Shown: piece by piece, positions 17,652-25,961 of the stretch | Position numbering within the stretch: the first letter of the stretch is position 1 | Layout of the letters: each line of letters opens with the position of its first letter | Origin: Acidimicrobiia bacterium | GTDB lineage: Bacteria; Actinomycetota; Acidimicrobiia; Spongiisociales; UBA11373 | NCBI GenBank assembly: GCA_029263095.1 | Contig: JAJCYA010000047.1 | Location: 1 to 64,000, forward strand | Direction of reading: 5' to 3' | Length of the DNA: 64,000 nucleotides | Program-made: the position numbers and the translations under genes | The notes under the pieces: generated by a model | The model's database searches: none | What the model was told of the DNA's origin: nothing | The model's input: only the letters and a program-made list of their open reading frames with translations

Positions 17652-17709
17652 GTGTCCAGTCCTCGATCCCCAACCTTCAGTTGGAACCGATCGCAGACAA
17701 CGGACAGCC

Positions 17710-18912
17710 ATGACGTCTCTCCTCCTGCGCAATATCGGGTCGCTCGTCACCAATGCTCCCGACTGCCCCGGCGACCTCGGCTTGCTCGAGAACGCAGCGG
17801 TTTCCATTCGTGATGGAGTCATTGTTTGGGCCGGACCAGATGACGAGATTCCGGTGGCGTTGCTGCGCGGTGCCTCCATCGAGGTCGACGGACGAGCAGT
17901 CGTGCCTGGGTTCGTGGACTCTCACACCCATCTCGTCTTCGGCGGCGACCGGGCCGATGAGTTTTCTGCGCGGCTCGGCGGCGCCTCATACGAGGAGATC
18001 CTCGCGTCAGGCGGAGGCATCCACTCGACGGTGGCGGCGACGAGGGGGGCTTCCACCGATGATCTTGTGGCACAGAGCTCCGAGCGTGCCCACCGGATGC
18101 TGCGGTCCGGTACAACGACCGTCGAGATCAAGTCTGGGTATGGGCTGAACGTCACCGACGAGATCCGGATGCTCGAGATCGCAGGTCGTGTCGGCAAGCA
18201 AACCGGAATCGGTGTGATGCGGACCTTTTTGGGGGCGCACGTGCCGGATCGGGGCATGTCAGAGGAGGAGTACGTCGATGCCGTTGTCGAAGAGATGCTC
18301 CCCTCAGCTGCTCCTCACGCCGACTTTTGTGATGTCTTTGTCGACCGGGGTGCCTTTTCGGTCGAATCGGCTCGGAGGATCTTCCGGGCCGCCGCTGATC
18401 ATGGGCTCACAGCGCGTCTCCACGCAGAACAGCTGACCCATACAGGGGCGGCAGCGCTTGCAGCTGAAGTGGGGGCTGCCTCGGCGGATCATCTCGACAA
18501 CGCCACTCCCAACGATGCGATCGCCCTGGCGGCCGCCGGAGTGGTCGCTGTCGTGCTTCCCGGCGCTGGCTTCTCCATGCGGACCCCCCAGGCGCCGGCT
18601 CGGATGTTGTGGGATGCGGGTGTCGTTCTCGCCCTCGCCACCGACTGCAACCCCGGCACTTCCTACGTAGAGAGCATGCAGTTCGTGATCGCTTTGGCGA
18701 TCCTTGAGATGGGCCTCACTCCAGACGAGGCGGTATGGGCGGCGACTCGGGGTGGGGCGCGGTCTCTCAGAAGGGACGACCTCGGTGTAGTTCGACCGGG
18801 AGCCGTTGCCGATCTTGTGATCCTCGACGCCCCCTCTCATCGTCACCTCCCCTATCGCCCGGGGAGCGATCTGGCGTGGAAGGTGATCAAATCGGGCGAG
18901 GTCGTTCAGTGA
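17710..18912 (+). CDS. hutI: Imidazolonepropionase
   Basis: The 400-residue amidohydrolase opens the imidazolone ring to formiminoglutamate. It shows the metal-binding PGFVDSHTHLVFGGDR near residues 68-82, HAEQLTHTGA, and ATDCNPGTSYVES; the FxxPRxG-like late region is also present. The start is the ATG at 17710. With hutH and hutU the pathway reaches formiminoglutamate; no formiminoglutamate hydrolase (hutG/hutF) lies in the window, so the last step is encoded elsewhere. The next gene begins 8 bases later. Confidence 0.95.
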   Translation: MTSLLLRNIGSLVTNAPDCPGDLGLLENAAVSIRDGVIVWAGPDDEIPVALLRGASIEVDGRAVVPGFVDSHTHLVFGGDRADEFSARLGGASYEEILASGGGIHSTVAATRGASTDDLVAQSSERAHRMLRSGTTTVEIKSGYGLNVTDEIRMLEIAGRVGKQTGIGVMRTFLGAHVPDRGMSEEEYVDAVVEEMLPSAAPHADFCDVFVDRGAFSVESARRIFRAAADHGLTARLHAEQLTHTGAAALAAEVGAASADHLDNATPNDAIALAAAGVVAVVLPGAGFSMRTPQAPARMLWDAGVVLALATDCNPGTSYVESMQFVIALAILEMGLTPDEAVWAATRGGARSLRRDDLGVVRPGAVADLVILDAPSHRHLPYRPGSDLAWKVIKSGEVVQ

Positions 18913-18919
18913 GTGGGCG

Positions 18920-19687
18920 ATGAGAGCGTTCCTGACTCACGAGCATCCGATTCGCTTCGCCCATCGCGGCAGCCGGGTGCTGTGGCCTGAGAACACGATG
19001 GTTGCCTTCCAGGGGGCAGTCGACCTCGGGTATCGCTATCTCGAAACCGATGTTCACGTGTCGCGTGACGATCGGGTGGTCATCTTCCACGATCACACCC
19101 TGGAGCGGCTCACCGACGGAGCCGGGAAGTTCCACGAGCAGGATTGGGGTGACCTGCGGCACCTCGACGCTGCCTTTCGGTTCGATCCTGAATCGGGCTT
19201 TCCTTTGCGGGGGACCGGGGTAGGGATCCCGCTCCTCGAGGAAGCGGTTGCGGCGTTTCCCGAGCAGCTGTTCAACATCGATCTGAAGCAGCCCGGCACC
19301 GCTGAACGGGTGGCAGCGGAGGTGCGTCGGCTGGGGATAGAGGATCGGGTGCTCATCGGATCGTTCCACGACCGCCGCATCCGAGCGTTTCGTAGGGCGG
19401 CTTCAGGCGTGGCGACATCTGCCGGGCCCGCCGAGGTAGCCAGAGCCCTCTCGCGCCGTCCCCGTTCCGGGGTCGGCGCCGACGCCTATCAAGTGCCGGA
19501 GCGGGGAGCGGGCCTGCGAATTGTCACGAAGCGCTTTATCGAACGCGCTCACGCCGCCGACAAGCAGGTCCACGTGTGGACCGCGAACGTCGCTGCCGAT
19601 ATGCAGCGACTACTCGACTTCGGCGTGGACGGCATCATCACAGATCGTCCGGATGTGTTGAATAAGGTCGTGTCTGGTCGCCGGTAA
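18920..19687 (+). CDS. Glycerophosphodiester phosphodiesterase
   Basis: The 255-residue cytoplasmic enzyme is of the GDPD family, cleaving glycerophosphodiesters to glycerol-3-phosphate and an alcohol. It has FAHRGSRVLWPENTMVAF, LETDVHVSRDDRVVIFHDH and the later FNIDLKQPG and VDGIITDRPD. There is no signal peptide, in keeping with UgpQ-type rather than periplasmic GlpQ. It starts 8 bases after hutI, so it may be transcribed with the hut genes although functionally unrelated. Confidence 0.9.
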   Translation: MRAFLTHEHPIRFAHRGSRVLWPENTMVAFQGAVDLGYRYLETDVHVSRDDRVVIFHDHTLERLTDGAGKFHEQDWGDLRHLDAAFRFDPESGFPLRGTGVGIPLLEEAVAAFPEQLFNIDLKQPGTAERVAAEVRRLGIEDRVLIGSFHDRRIRAFRRAASGVATSAGPAEVARALSRRPRSGVGADAYQVPERGAGLRIVTKRFIERAHAADKQVHVWTANVAADMQRLLDFGVDGIITDRPDVLNKVVSGRR

Positions 19688-19691
19688 CCGA

Positions 19692-19708
19692 CGACCGGCG
19701 ACCGGCGA
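19692..19708 (-). repeat. Heptamer repeat, inverted copy of the 17-mer at 13256
   Basis: CGACCGGCGACCGGCGA is the exact reverse complement of the 17-mer at 13256-13272. It follows the phosphodiesterase gene and precedes the MOSC-like gene. Confidence 0.5.
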
Positions 19709-19720
19709 ACGGCTGCGACA

Positions 19721-20329
19721 ATGTTTGCTATGACCGAACGGCTTGCTATGACCGAACGCGAACTCGGCATCATCGTCCGTCTCCAGGTCCAGCGCGATCC
19801 GCTCAAGGCCAAGGGGGAGGGCTACGACCCGGCTGCGATTCTCCTCGCCGAGGAGGCCTCGCTGAGTGCAGGCGGCATGGTCGGCCGCCACGACGAGGCC
19901 TGGGTCGTCGATGCTCACCACCCGGCGCATCCACGGGCCCGCGGCGGCGGACGCCGGGCGCTGTCGATCGGGTTCACCGGCCACTACGAGTTGATGGCCG
20001 AGCGGTTCGGTGAGCTGGAGATCGGTTGTGGTGGTGAGAACATCATCGTCGACACCCCGGGCCGCCTCACCGCAGACGATCTCACCGGAGAGGTGGTGAT
20101 CCACACCGCCGATGGGGAGGTCGTGCTGCACGGCGCCCGGGTTGCTGCCCCCTGCGCCGAGTTCACGTCGTGGATCAAGGGGTTGGACGAAGTCGTGTCC
20201 AAGCGGGATCAAGCCGATGACGTGGCTTTCCTCGACGACGGGATGCGTGGGTTCATCCTTGCCGTCGATCACCTGACGGATGCAGTGACCCTTCGGGTGG
20301 GAGATCGCGTATCGGTTCGCTTCCCCTGA
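19721..20329 (+). CDS. MOSC-like domain protein
   Basis: The 202-residue protein resembles the MOSC fold: IGCGGENIIVDTPGRLT followed by DLTGEVVIHTADGEVVLHGARVAAPCAEF, where the conserved Cys is the family's active residue, and a C-terminal GDRVSVRFP strand. MOSC proteins bind or transfer sulfur and carry molybdenum-cofactor-related substrates. Three in-frame ATGs (19721, 19730, 19748) are offered by an 18-base tandem duplication that encodes LAMTER twice, so the exact start is open. A molybdenum link would fit the MobA and XdhC genes earlier in the window, but that is inference. Confidence 0.65.
   Translation: MFAMTERLAMTERELGIIVRLQVQRDPLKAKGEGYDPAAILLAEEASLSAGGMVGRHDEAWVVDAHHPAHPRARGGGRRALSIGFTGHYELMAERFGELEIGCGGENIIVDTPGRLTADDLTGEVVIHTADGEVVLHGARVAAPCAEFTSWIKGLDEVVSKRDQADDVAFLDDGMRGFILAVDHLTDAVTLRVGDRVSVRFP
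19725..19760 (+). repeat. 18-base tandem duplication at the start of the MOSC-like gene
   Basis: TTGCTATGACCGAACG at 19725-19740 recurs at 19743-19758 in the same frame, giving unit length 18. It duplicates a possible start codon with six residues and leaves the frame intact. Confidence 0.85.
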
Positions 20330-20430
20330 ATCCGGCGGCGAGCACGGTGCCCGGCTCGCTCCGTCTTCAGTTCCTGACGGCACCCGGGGTGTGAGGAGGG
20401 CGCGAGCGTGTCCCTGCTGAGCATCTGTGC

Positions 20431-20459
20431 TTGACAGAGAACGGGGCTCAACCTATGGT
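20431..20459 (+). promoter_or_regulatory. Sigma-70-type promoter of the ArsR-type gene
   Basis: TTGACA at 20431-20436 and TATGGT at 20454-20459 are separated by 17 bases, the consensus spacing. The predicted start lies about 28 bases before the ATG at 20495. Confidence 0.8.
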
Positions 20460-20495
20460 CTGCTATTCCCGACCATACGAGTTCAGCCGACCATA
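20454..20495 (+). promoter_or_regulatory. Candidate autoregulatory operator (TATGGTC / GACCATA)
   Basis: TATGGTC (20454-20460) and GACCATA (20471-20477) form an inverted repeat with a 10-base spacer overlapping the -10 box; a second GACCATA lies at 20489-20495, at the start codon. Such placement suits repression by the HTH protein encoded immediately downstream. No protein-DNA evidence is available. Confidence 0.65.
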
Positions 20496-21058
20496 TGACC
20501 GACCCGACCTCCAGTGAGCAGCGCTACCAGCCCCCCGAGGGCTTGCTCTTGATGACTGCCGAGCAGGCTGCCGTCTTCAATGAGCCGACCCGCACCGACA
20601 TCATGATGATGCTTGCGGCGCGCCCCGCGACCACCAAGCAGCTGGCCGAGGCTCTCGAAAAGCCGAAAGGAACGGTCGGCCACCACCTCAAGGCTCTCGA
20701 AGAGGCCGGTCTCATTGCTGTGGTACGCACCCGACAGGTGCGGGCCATCACCGAGAAGTACTACGGCCGGCTCGCCCGCACCTATATGTTCCCCCACCTC
20801 GATGAGGGCGGCACCAAGGACCATGGGTTCCTCGCTGAGACACTTCAGGAGGCGCGCTATCCCCATGAGGGGGAGACGGGGATGTTCACTCTCCGGCGGG
20901 CCCGCGTACCTGTGGAGCGAGCCGACGAATTCATCGAAGTACTCATCCGGATTGCCGAGGAATTCGCTTCTGCGGAGCGCGGCGGCGACACGGTTTACGG
21001 GTTTTTGGCCGGCGTATACCCAACCGACCGTCCGTCATTGAGGGAGGACGACGAATGA
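20495..21058 (+). CDS. ArsR-like winged-helix regulator
   Basis: The 187-residue protein has a winged helix at about residues 25-90: NEPTRTDIMMMLAARPATTKQLAEAL, KPKGTVGHHLKALEEAGLI, then VVRTRQVRAITEKYYGR for the wing. The C-terminal half (about 95-187) is an effector or dimer domain typical of drug-responsive ArsR/GntR-like regulators. It starts at the ATG at 20495 and overlaps the MFS gene by ATGA (21055-21058), so both are one transcriptional unit. The operator upstream suggests negative autoregulation relieved by a transported compound. A metal-sensing CxC motif is absent, which argues against arsenic or heavy metal sensing. Confidence 0.85.
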   Translation: MTDPTSSEQRYQPPEGLLLMTAEQAAVFNEPTRTDIMMMLAARPATTKQLAEALEKPKGTVGHHLKALEEAGLIAVVRTRQVRAITEKYYGRLARTYMFPHLDEGGTKDHGFLAETLQEARYPHEGETGMFTLRRARVPVERADEFIEVLIRIAEEFASAERGGDTVYGFLAGVYPTDRPSLREDDE

Positions 21059-22563
21059 CCACAGCTGCCGAACAGGAAACGACCGGCAAGGTACGCCTCG
21101 GCGCCAACTACTGGCGCCTCTGGACTTCGAGCGTGATCAGCAATTTGGGTGACGGCATCGCCGCCATCGCATACCCGTGGCTGGCATCGGCTGTTACTCG
21201 GGATCCGCTTCTCATCGCCCTCATCGCAGTGGCACAACGACTGCCGTGGCTCGTCTTCACTCTGCCGGCCGGCGTCATCACCGACCGGGTCGATCGCCGC
21301 AAGCTGATGGTTTCAATGGACGTGATCCGAACTCTGATCACCGTGGTTGTGGCAGCGACGGTGGTGGGTTCGATCGACAGCCTGCCGTCACCCGCCGCGG
21401 TTGCGAGCGGTGTTGTGGGCGGGAGCAACCTCACGGTCTACTTCGTACTGCTTGGGGCTTCCTTGCTGTTCGGAATGGCGGAAGTGCTCCGAGACAACGC
21501 GGCGCAGACTTTCCTGCCGGCGATCGTCGAGCCAGAAGGTCTCGAAAGGGCGAACGGCAACCTGTGGGGTGCCGAGATGGTGGCCAACTCGTTCGTCGGT
21601 CCGCCGCTCGGTTCTCTGCTGCTTGGGATCGGGTTTGCCCTTCCGTTCTTTCTGGATGCAGGGACATTCGCGGTGGCGGCGGCGCTCGTCTTCGTGATAA
21701 CCGGCGACTTCAGGAATCGACAAAAGACCCAAGCCCAGTCTGGGGTAAAGATCGATTGGTCTGGGGAGATCAAGGAAGGATTCGGTTGGTTGTGGAGGCA
21801 TCCGGTTCTGCGGCCAATGGCAATCATCCTCGGCCTTCTCAATGGACTGGCGATGATGACCTTCGCCACATTCATCCTCTTCGCTCAGGAGAATCTCGAT
21901 CTGGAAACGGGTTTGTTCACAGGGGCACTTCAACCGGTTGCCGAGTTCTTTGGTGCCGACAACGTGGCGGCCTTCATCTTCTCGATTCTGATGATGGCCG
22001 GGGCGGTCGGCGGGGTGGTCGGCAGCATCCTGGCAGCCAAGATCAGCACCAAGCTCGGCAGCGGAACCTCGCTCTACTTCTCGATCGCCATCTGGACGAT
22101 TACGAGTTTCGTGATCGGCGTCGCCACGCGGTGGTGGGTGGTGGCTCTGTGGTTCGCCTTCAACACCGTGTTCATGATCCTGTGGAACATCATCACCGTC
22201 TCGTACCGACAGACGATCATTCCCGACGCTCTACTGGGACGAGTCAACAGCGTGTATCGGTTCTTTGGCTGGGGGATGATGCCGATCGGATCGCTGCTGG
22301 GCGGGGCAGTCGTAGCGATCGCTGGTATCTGGGTCGACCGATCCACTGCTTTGCGTTGGCCGTTCTTTGTCGCCGGGATCGTCTACATCGGTGTCTTTTT
22401 CTACGCCCTGCCTCGCCTCAGCACCGCCAAACTCGAGGCGACTCGTGCTGAAGGGATCGCGGCCAAGGAAGCGTTCGACGCCGAGGATGCTCGCGATGCC
22501 ATTGCTGAAGCAGGTCTGGGTGGCGTCGGACCAGACGATGGTGAATCACGCTCGCCTGCATGA
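21055..22563 (+). CDS. MFS exporter (MFS_3, EntS-like)
   Basis: The 502-residue protein has twelve predicted membrane helices and the MFS loop motif GVITDRVDRRKLMVSMD after helix 2. The family (MFS_3) includes EntS and macrolide efflux proteins, which export siderophores or drugs. It ends in an acidic cytoplasmic tail. It is coupled to the ArsR-type regulator by an ATGA overlap, so substrate-induced export is likely. Downstream it converges on a small membrane protein gene, with hairpins in the gap. Confidence 0.88.
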   Translation: MTTAAEQETTGKVRLGANYWRLWTSSVISNLGDGIAAIAYPWLASAVTRDPLLIALIAVAQRLPWLVFTLPAGVITDRVDRRKLMVSMDVIRTLITVVVAATVVGSIDSLPSPAAVASGVVGGSNLTVYFVLLGASLLFGMAEVLRDNAAQTFLPAIVEPEGLERANGNLWGAEMVANSFVGPPLGSLLLGIGFALPFFLDAGTFAVAAALVFVITGDFRNRQKTQAQSGVKIDWSGEIKEGFGWLWRHPVLRPMAIILGLLNGLAMMTFATFILFAQENLDLETGLFTGALQPVAEFFGADNVAAFIFSILMMAGAVGGVVGSILAAKISTKLGSGTSLYFSIAIWTITSFVIGVATRWWVVALWFAFNTVFMILWNIITVSYRQTIIPDALLGRVNSVYRFFGWGMMPIGSLLGGAVVAIAGIWVDRSTALRWPFFVAGIVYIGVFFYALPRLSTAKLEATRAEGIAAKEAFDAEDARDAIAEAGLGGVGPDDGESRSPA

Positions 22564-22596
22564 TGGGTGAACCCGGTGTTTGGCTCACGGTCCCAC

Positions 22597-22632
22597 GGCC
22601 TCCTCGGGGGAGCCCCACAGCGGTCTCCGCTG
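22597..22632. terminator. Possible bidirectional terminator region
   Basis: In the 103-base gap between the convergent genes there are two GC-rich hairpins, GGCCTCC/GGAGCC (22597-22614) and CAGCGG/CCGCTG (22618-22632). There is no T tract, so support is moderate. Confidence 0.35.
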
Positions 22633-22666
22633 CGCCGCGAGTTGCTCGCGTGGCTGTGTTCGGCGA

Positions 22667-23104
22667 TCAGCTGGTTGTGCCAACAGGAGCCCGGTTGGGG
22701 CGTGTGGCAATGAGAGGCGGAGCGAACAGCGAGAGAAAGACGGCGTTCAGTACGAGATTGCCGGTGGCACCGGCAGCGATCGAAACGATGCCATCGACGA
22801 CGAACCAAGTCAGCAGCCCGACGACCAAAGCCCGCCACGTCGAGGGCAACGTGCTGGCACTCTGGTTGCGGACCAGCATGAGCATCGTCATCGACCAGCC
22901 CACGATCACTGCGCCCGTGACTCCCATCGCAAACGAAGCGACGTCACCGGCCGGTGCGTCCAGATCCCCTGGTAGGTATACGAGGTCGAACAAGGTGTCG
23001 TGGACGCCGGTTGCACCTGCCGTCGCCACGGCTGCAAACCCCAATCCCACTGCCGCACTGATTCCTGCGGCTGCCAGTAGCCATCGTCTCCAGAACTCCG
23101 TCAT
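22667..23104 (-). CDS. Small hypothetical membrane protein
   Basis: The 145-residue protein has four predicted membrane helices (near 7-27, 53-77, 91-110, 113-132) and a C-terminal tail of about 12 residues. No family was recognised. It converges on the MFS gene and is divergent from the patatin gene, with 183 bases between the two starts. Confidence 0.6.
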   Translation of the reverse strand: MTEFWRRWLLAAAGISAAVGLGFAAVATAGATGVHDTLFDLVYLPGDLDAPAGDVASFAMGVTGAVIVGWSMTMLMLVRNQSASTLPSTWRALVVGLLTWFVVDGIVSIAAGATGNLVLNAVFLSLFAPPLIATRPNRAPVGTTS

Positions 23105-23287
23105 TGATCACCTCAGGCTTCCCATGAGACGGTAGTCGTGGGTTTGGACGACCCACGCGGGTCGCTCTGGTTGGACGGAGAGAGAAGATCCTCGACGGCT
23201 TGGACCGGATAGCTGCACGAAGCGAGCGGAGTGTCGCGCTGTCGACAATCTGAGGCTGTAGGAGCCTCGACATCTTGTTCTTCTCAC

Positions 23288-24172
23288 ATGAAGGTCAATG
23301 CAGTGTTCGAAGGTGGCGGAGTGCGGGGGGTCGCCCTCGCCGGCGCCGCGGCAGGAGCAATGGACCTCGGTGTGCAATTCGATCAATCGGTGGGAACCTC
23401 GGCCGGGGCACTCGTGTCTGCCTTACTCGCCGCTGAGTACGGGCCCGATGACTTGAGTCGATCGATCTGCAGGATCCAGTGGCCGGAGCTTCTCAAGCCC
23501 GTGCGAGGCACTCGCATCCCGCTTCTCGGCCGCCATCTAGCGCTCCTCGCTCGACGTGGTATGTACGACAGCCGCCGACTCGAAGAGGTGTGGGGGAGGT
23601 TGCTCGCGGAGTGGGGTGTCCGCACGTTTGGGGATCTGCGACCTGGTTCTCTGGGGATCGTGGTCACTGATCTTTCCCACTCTCGTGGCGTGCTTCTCCC
23701 GGACGGGTTGGGGGCTTATGGATACGACCCTGCTCGGTTCCCTGTGGCGCGAGCGCTGCGGATGTCGACAGCCGTTCCCTTCCTGTTCACCCCGGTTCGG
23801 CTTCGGGACAAGGTCAACGGCGACACGGTCGTGATGGCCGATGGCGCGATGGCCGCCAACTACCCGGTCGGCGTCGTACGCAAGGATCGTCCAGTCCTCG
23901 GCTTTCGTCTCATGCTCGACGACACCGATCACGAGGCGGAGCATCAGAAGGTGAGGGGACCACTCACCCTTGCCAGATCGGTCGTCACCGCCGGAATCCG
24001 AGCCCGGTATTCCTTGCCACGACCGCCAGCGCCCTGTGTCTCGGTGGTGCAGGTCCCGGTTCGCAATGATCTGGACTTCGACATGTCAGGGGACGAGGCG
24101 CGGGTGGTATTCGACAGAGCCCGCGCCGCGGCCATTGAGCAGCTGCCGATTCTGATCCCGGAGATGGTGTGA
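23288..24172 (+). CDS. Patatin-like phospholipase
   Basis: The 294-residue protein has the patatin catalytic set: oxyanion-hole FEGGGVRGVALAG near the start, the nucleophile elbow SVGTSAGALVSA with Ser in GTSAG, and the catalytic Asp in MADGAMAANYPV. These enzymes hydrolyse acyl lipids. There is no signal peptide. The ATG at 23288 is chosen because upstream sequence is non-coding in character. Its stop overlaps the start of a 46-codon frame by ATGA-like TGATG. Confidence 0.88.
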   Translation: MKVNAVFEGGGVRGVALAGAAAGAMDLGVQFDQSVGTSAGALVSALLAAEYGPDDLSRSICRIQWPELLKPVRGTRIPLLGRHLALLARRGMYDSRRLEEVWGRLLAEWGVRTFGDLRPGSLGIVVTDLSHSRGVLLPDGLGAYGYDPARFPVARALRMSTAVPFLFTPVRLRDKVNGDTVVMADGAMAANYPVGVVRKDRPVLGFRLMLDDTDHEAEHQKVRGPLTLARSVVTAGIRARYSLPRPPAPCVSVVQVPVRNDLDFDMSGDEARVVFDRARAAAIEQLPILIPEMV

Positions 24173-24312
24173 TGCCGACTCTGCGACCGATTCACGCCGA
24201 GAAGGACAGTTTCAACGGGGATGCGCTGGTCCGCCGCGGTTCCCGGTACGGGCTGGTCAGCGTGCGTGGAGCCGGGGCCACCGCCGGAGCAGTTGCGCTG
24301 GAGCGTCCCTAG
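24172..24312 (+). CDS. Small 46-residue ORF coupled to the patatin gene
   Basis: This frame begins with the ATG at 24172, overlapping the patatin stop by one base, and ends with TAG at 24310. The peptide begins MPTLRPIHAEKDSF and has no domain, membrane segment or signal. The overlap hints at translational coupling, but the codons give little evidence and there is no homologue I recognise. It may be noise. Confidence 0.3.
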   Translation: MPTLRPIHAEKDSFNGDALVRRGSRYGLVSVRGAGATAGAVALERP

Positions 24313-24351
24313 CCTCCGGGCAGTCCACGATCGTTCTTCCCGAAGGCCTCT

Positions 24352-24972
24352 TCAGTACTTGACCCCGCACGAATGGTCGGGGCAGTAGCCACCGGGGGTC
24401 TTTGCCAGGTACTGCTGGTGGTAGTCCTCGGCGTAGTAGAAGGTCTCGAGCGGACGAATCTCGGTGGTGATGGTCTCCATCTTGGCTTCGATGAGTCGCT
24501 CCTGGAAGTGGTCGCGGCTCCTCTTGGCGGTGCCCAGTTGTGCGTCGGTGGTGGTGTAGATCGCAGATCTGTACTGGGTGCCGAGGTCGTTTCCCTGGCG
24601 CATTCCCTGAGTGGGATCGTGCCGCTCCCAGAAGACCGTGAGGAGAGCCTCGTACGTGATTTGAGCCGGGTCGTACGCCACGAGCACTACCTCGGAGTGT
24701 CCGGTCATGGCTGAGCACACTTCTTCGTAGGTGGGGTTGGCAGTGTGACCACCGGCGTATCCGACCGCCGTCGAAAACACCCCGGCTGTCTCCCAGAACT
24801 CCTTCTCAGCTCCCCAGAAGCAACCCATCCCAAACACCGCAGTCTCGATCCCTGTGGGGAACGGGAGCTGTAGCGGGTTGCCGTTGACGAAGTGGGTAGC
24901 CGGTACCGGCATCTCGTCGGCGCGCCCGGCGAGCGCGTCTTCGACACTGATCATCTTGCTCTTGCCAAACAT
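24352..24972 (-). CDS. msrA: Peptide methionine sulfoxide reductase A
   Basis: The 206-residue enzyme reduces methionine-S-sulfoxide with thioredoxin. The catalytic Cys51 is in [33 protein letters not shown] and ERHDPTQ follow, and resolving cysteines are in the C-terminal [13 protein letters not shown]. The ATG at 24972 has AGAGGAGGAACC upstream as a strong ribosome-binding site, so the longer frame to 24993 is rejected. It is separate from MsrB, which is not in the window. Confidence 0.95.
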   Translation of the reverse strand: MFGKSKMISVEDALAGRADEMPVPATHFVNGNPLQLPFPTGIETAVFGMGCFWGAEKEFWETAGVFSTAVGYAGGHTANPTYEEVCSAMTGHSEVVLVAYDPAQITYEALLTVFWERHDPTQGMRQGNDLGTQYRSAIYTTTDAQLGTAKRSRDHFQERLIEAKMETITTEIRPLETFYYAEDYHQQYLAKTPGGYCPDHSCGVKY

Positions 24973-25081
24973 GGTTCCTCCTCTGCTCAGCAAACGACGC
25001 CACTCCGCAAGGTGTTCCCCAAAGAAGTATCACTCCCCCTCGCGCAACCCACCACTCTTGTAGGGGCGGATCCAACGAGCG

Positions 25082-25858
25082 CTACTTCTTCTTCCGTAGC
25101 ATCGCCCAGGCGATTCCGGCACCGATCACGCTTGCCACCGTCGCTCCGCTGATGAGTGGCACCGGCCGGGTAAGCCGCTTGGCGAGGCTGACCTGGCGTT
25201 TGAAGTCGAGGATCGGCCATCCTCGCTCCTCGGCGACTTCGCGTAACTCCTTTTCGGGGTTGACCGCGACAGGGTGACCGACGAGTTCCAGCAGCGGTTG
25301 GTCTGTGGCGCTGTCCGAGTAGGCAAACGATCCTTCGAGCGAGATTCCCTCGGCATCGGCGACGGCCTGAACCGCCACCGCCTTCTCGGACCCGTACGCG
25401 TAGACGTCGACCTCGCCCGTATAGCACCCGTTCTCGTCGACCTTGGCCTTGGTGGCGATGACGTTGTCGACCCCGATGTAGCGCGCCAGGGGGCGTACAA
25501 CCTCTTCAGGGCTTGCCGAAACGATGTAGACGTCGCGGCCCTCTCTCATGTGTTCGTCGATCAGGAACAGTGCTTCGGCGTAGACCAGGGGGGCGACCAC
25601 TTCCTCGAGTGCCTCTTTGACGATCTGCTCGACCTCCACCTTGTCCCAGCCCTTGGTGAGCTGGAGCATGGCGTCGCGCGTCTTGGCGAGTTGGTCTTCG
25701 TCCGCGCCAAATGTGACGTACATCAGTTGGCCTATCGCGGCGCGCATCAGCGTCCGCCTGCCGAGCATCCCCGCCTTGTAGAGCTTGCCCGTAAAGGCGA
25801 GAGTGGACGACTTGGCGATGACCGTCTTGTCGAGGTCGAAGAACGCTGCCTCGGTCAT
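25082..25858 (-). CDS. HAD-IB family phosphatase with C-terminal membrane tail
   Basis: The 258-residue protein belongs to the HAD-IB group (SerB-like). Motif I is FFDLDKTVIAKSS, motif II VYIVSASPEEV, and the Lys/motif IV region includes SFAYSDSATDQPLL. A hydrophobic tail (VPLISGATVASVIGAGIAW) ends with basic MLRKKK, anchoring it in the membrane. A homologue (Rv3661) occupies the same position beside the Tad genes in mycobacteria, from memory. The gene is divergent from the Tad operon (starting 25962), with 103 bases between. Substrate is unknown. Confidence 0.85.
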   Translation of the reverse strand: MTEAAFFDLDKTVIAKSSTLAFTGKLYKAGMLGRRTLMRAAIGQLMYVTFGADEDQLAKTRDAMLQLTKGWDKVEVEQIVKEALEEVVAPLVYAEALFLIDEHMREGRDVYIVSASPEEVVRPLARYIGVDNVIATKAKVDENGCYTGEVDVYAYGSEKAVAVQAVADAEGISLEGSFAYSDSATDQPLLELVGHPVAVNPEKELREVAEERGWPILDFKRQVSLAKRLTRPVPLISGATVASVIGAGIAWAMLRKKK

Positions 25859-25961
25859 ACCGATGCTGATTCTACGGGTGAGGTGCGTTGAGCGAAACAA
25901 CCCTCTTGAGACTGCGGATTCTCTGTGAGACGGTGCCGCCGCACCGAGCCGAGGAGCCCAA

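Noticed and set aside
21177-22451. 424-codon frame overlapping the MFS gene
   Set aside because: It is a +1 shadow without a membrane pattern; the MFS frame has twelve helices.
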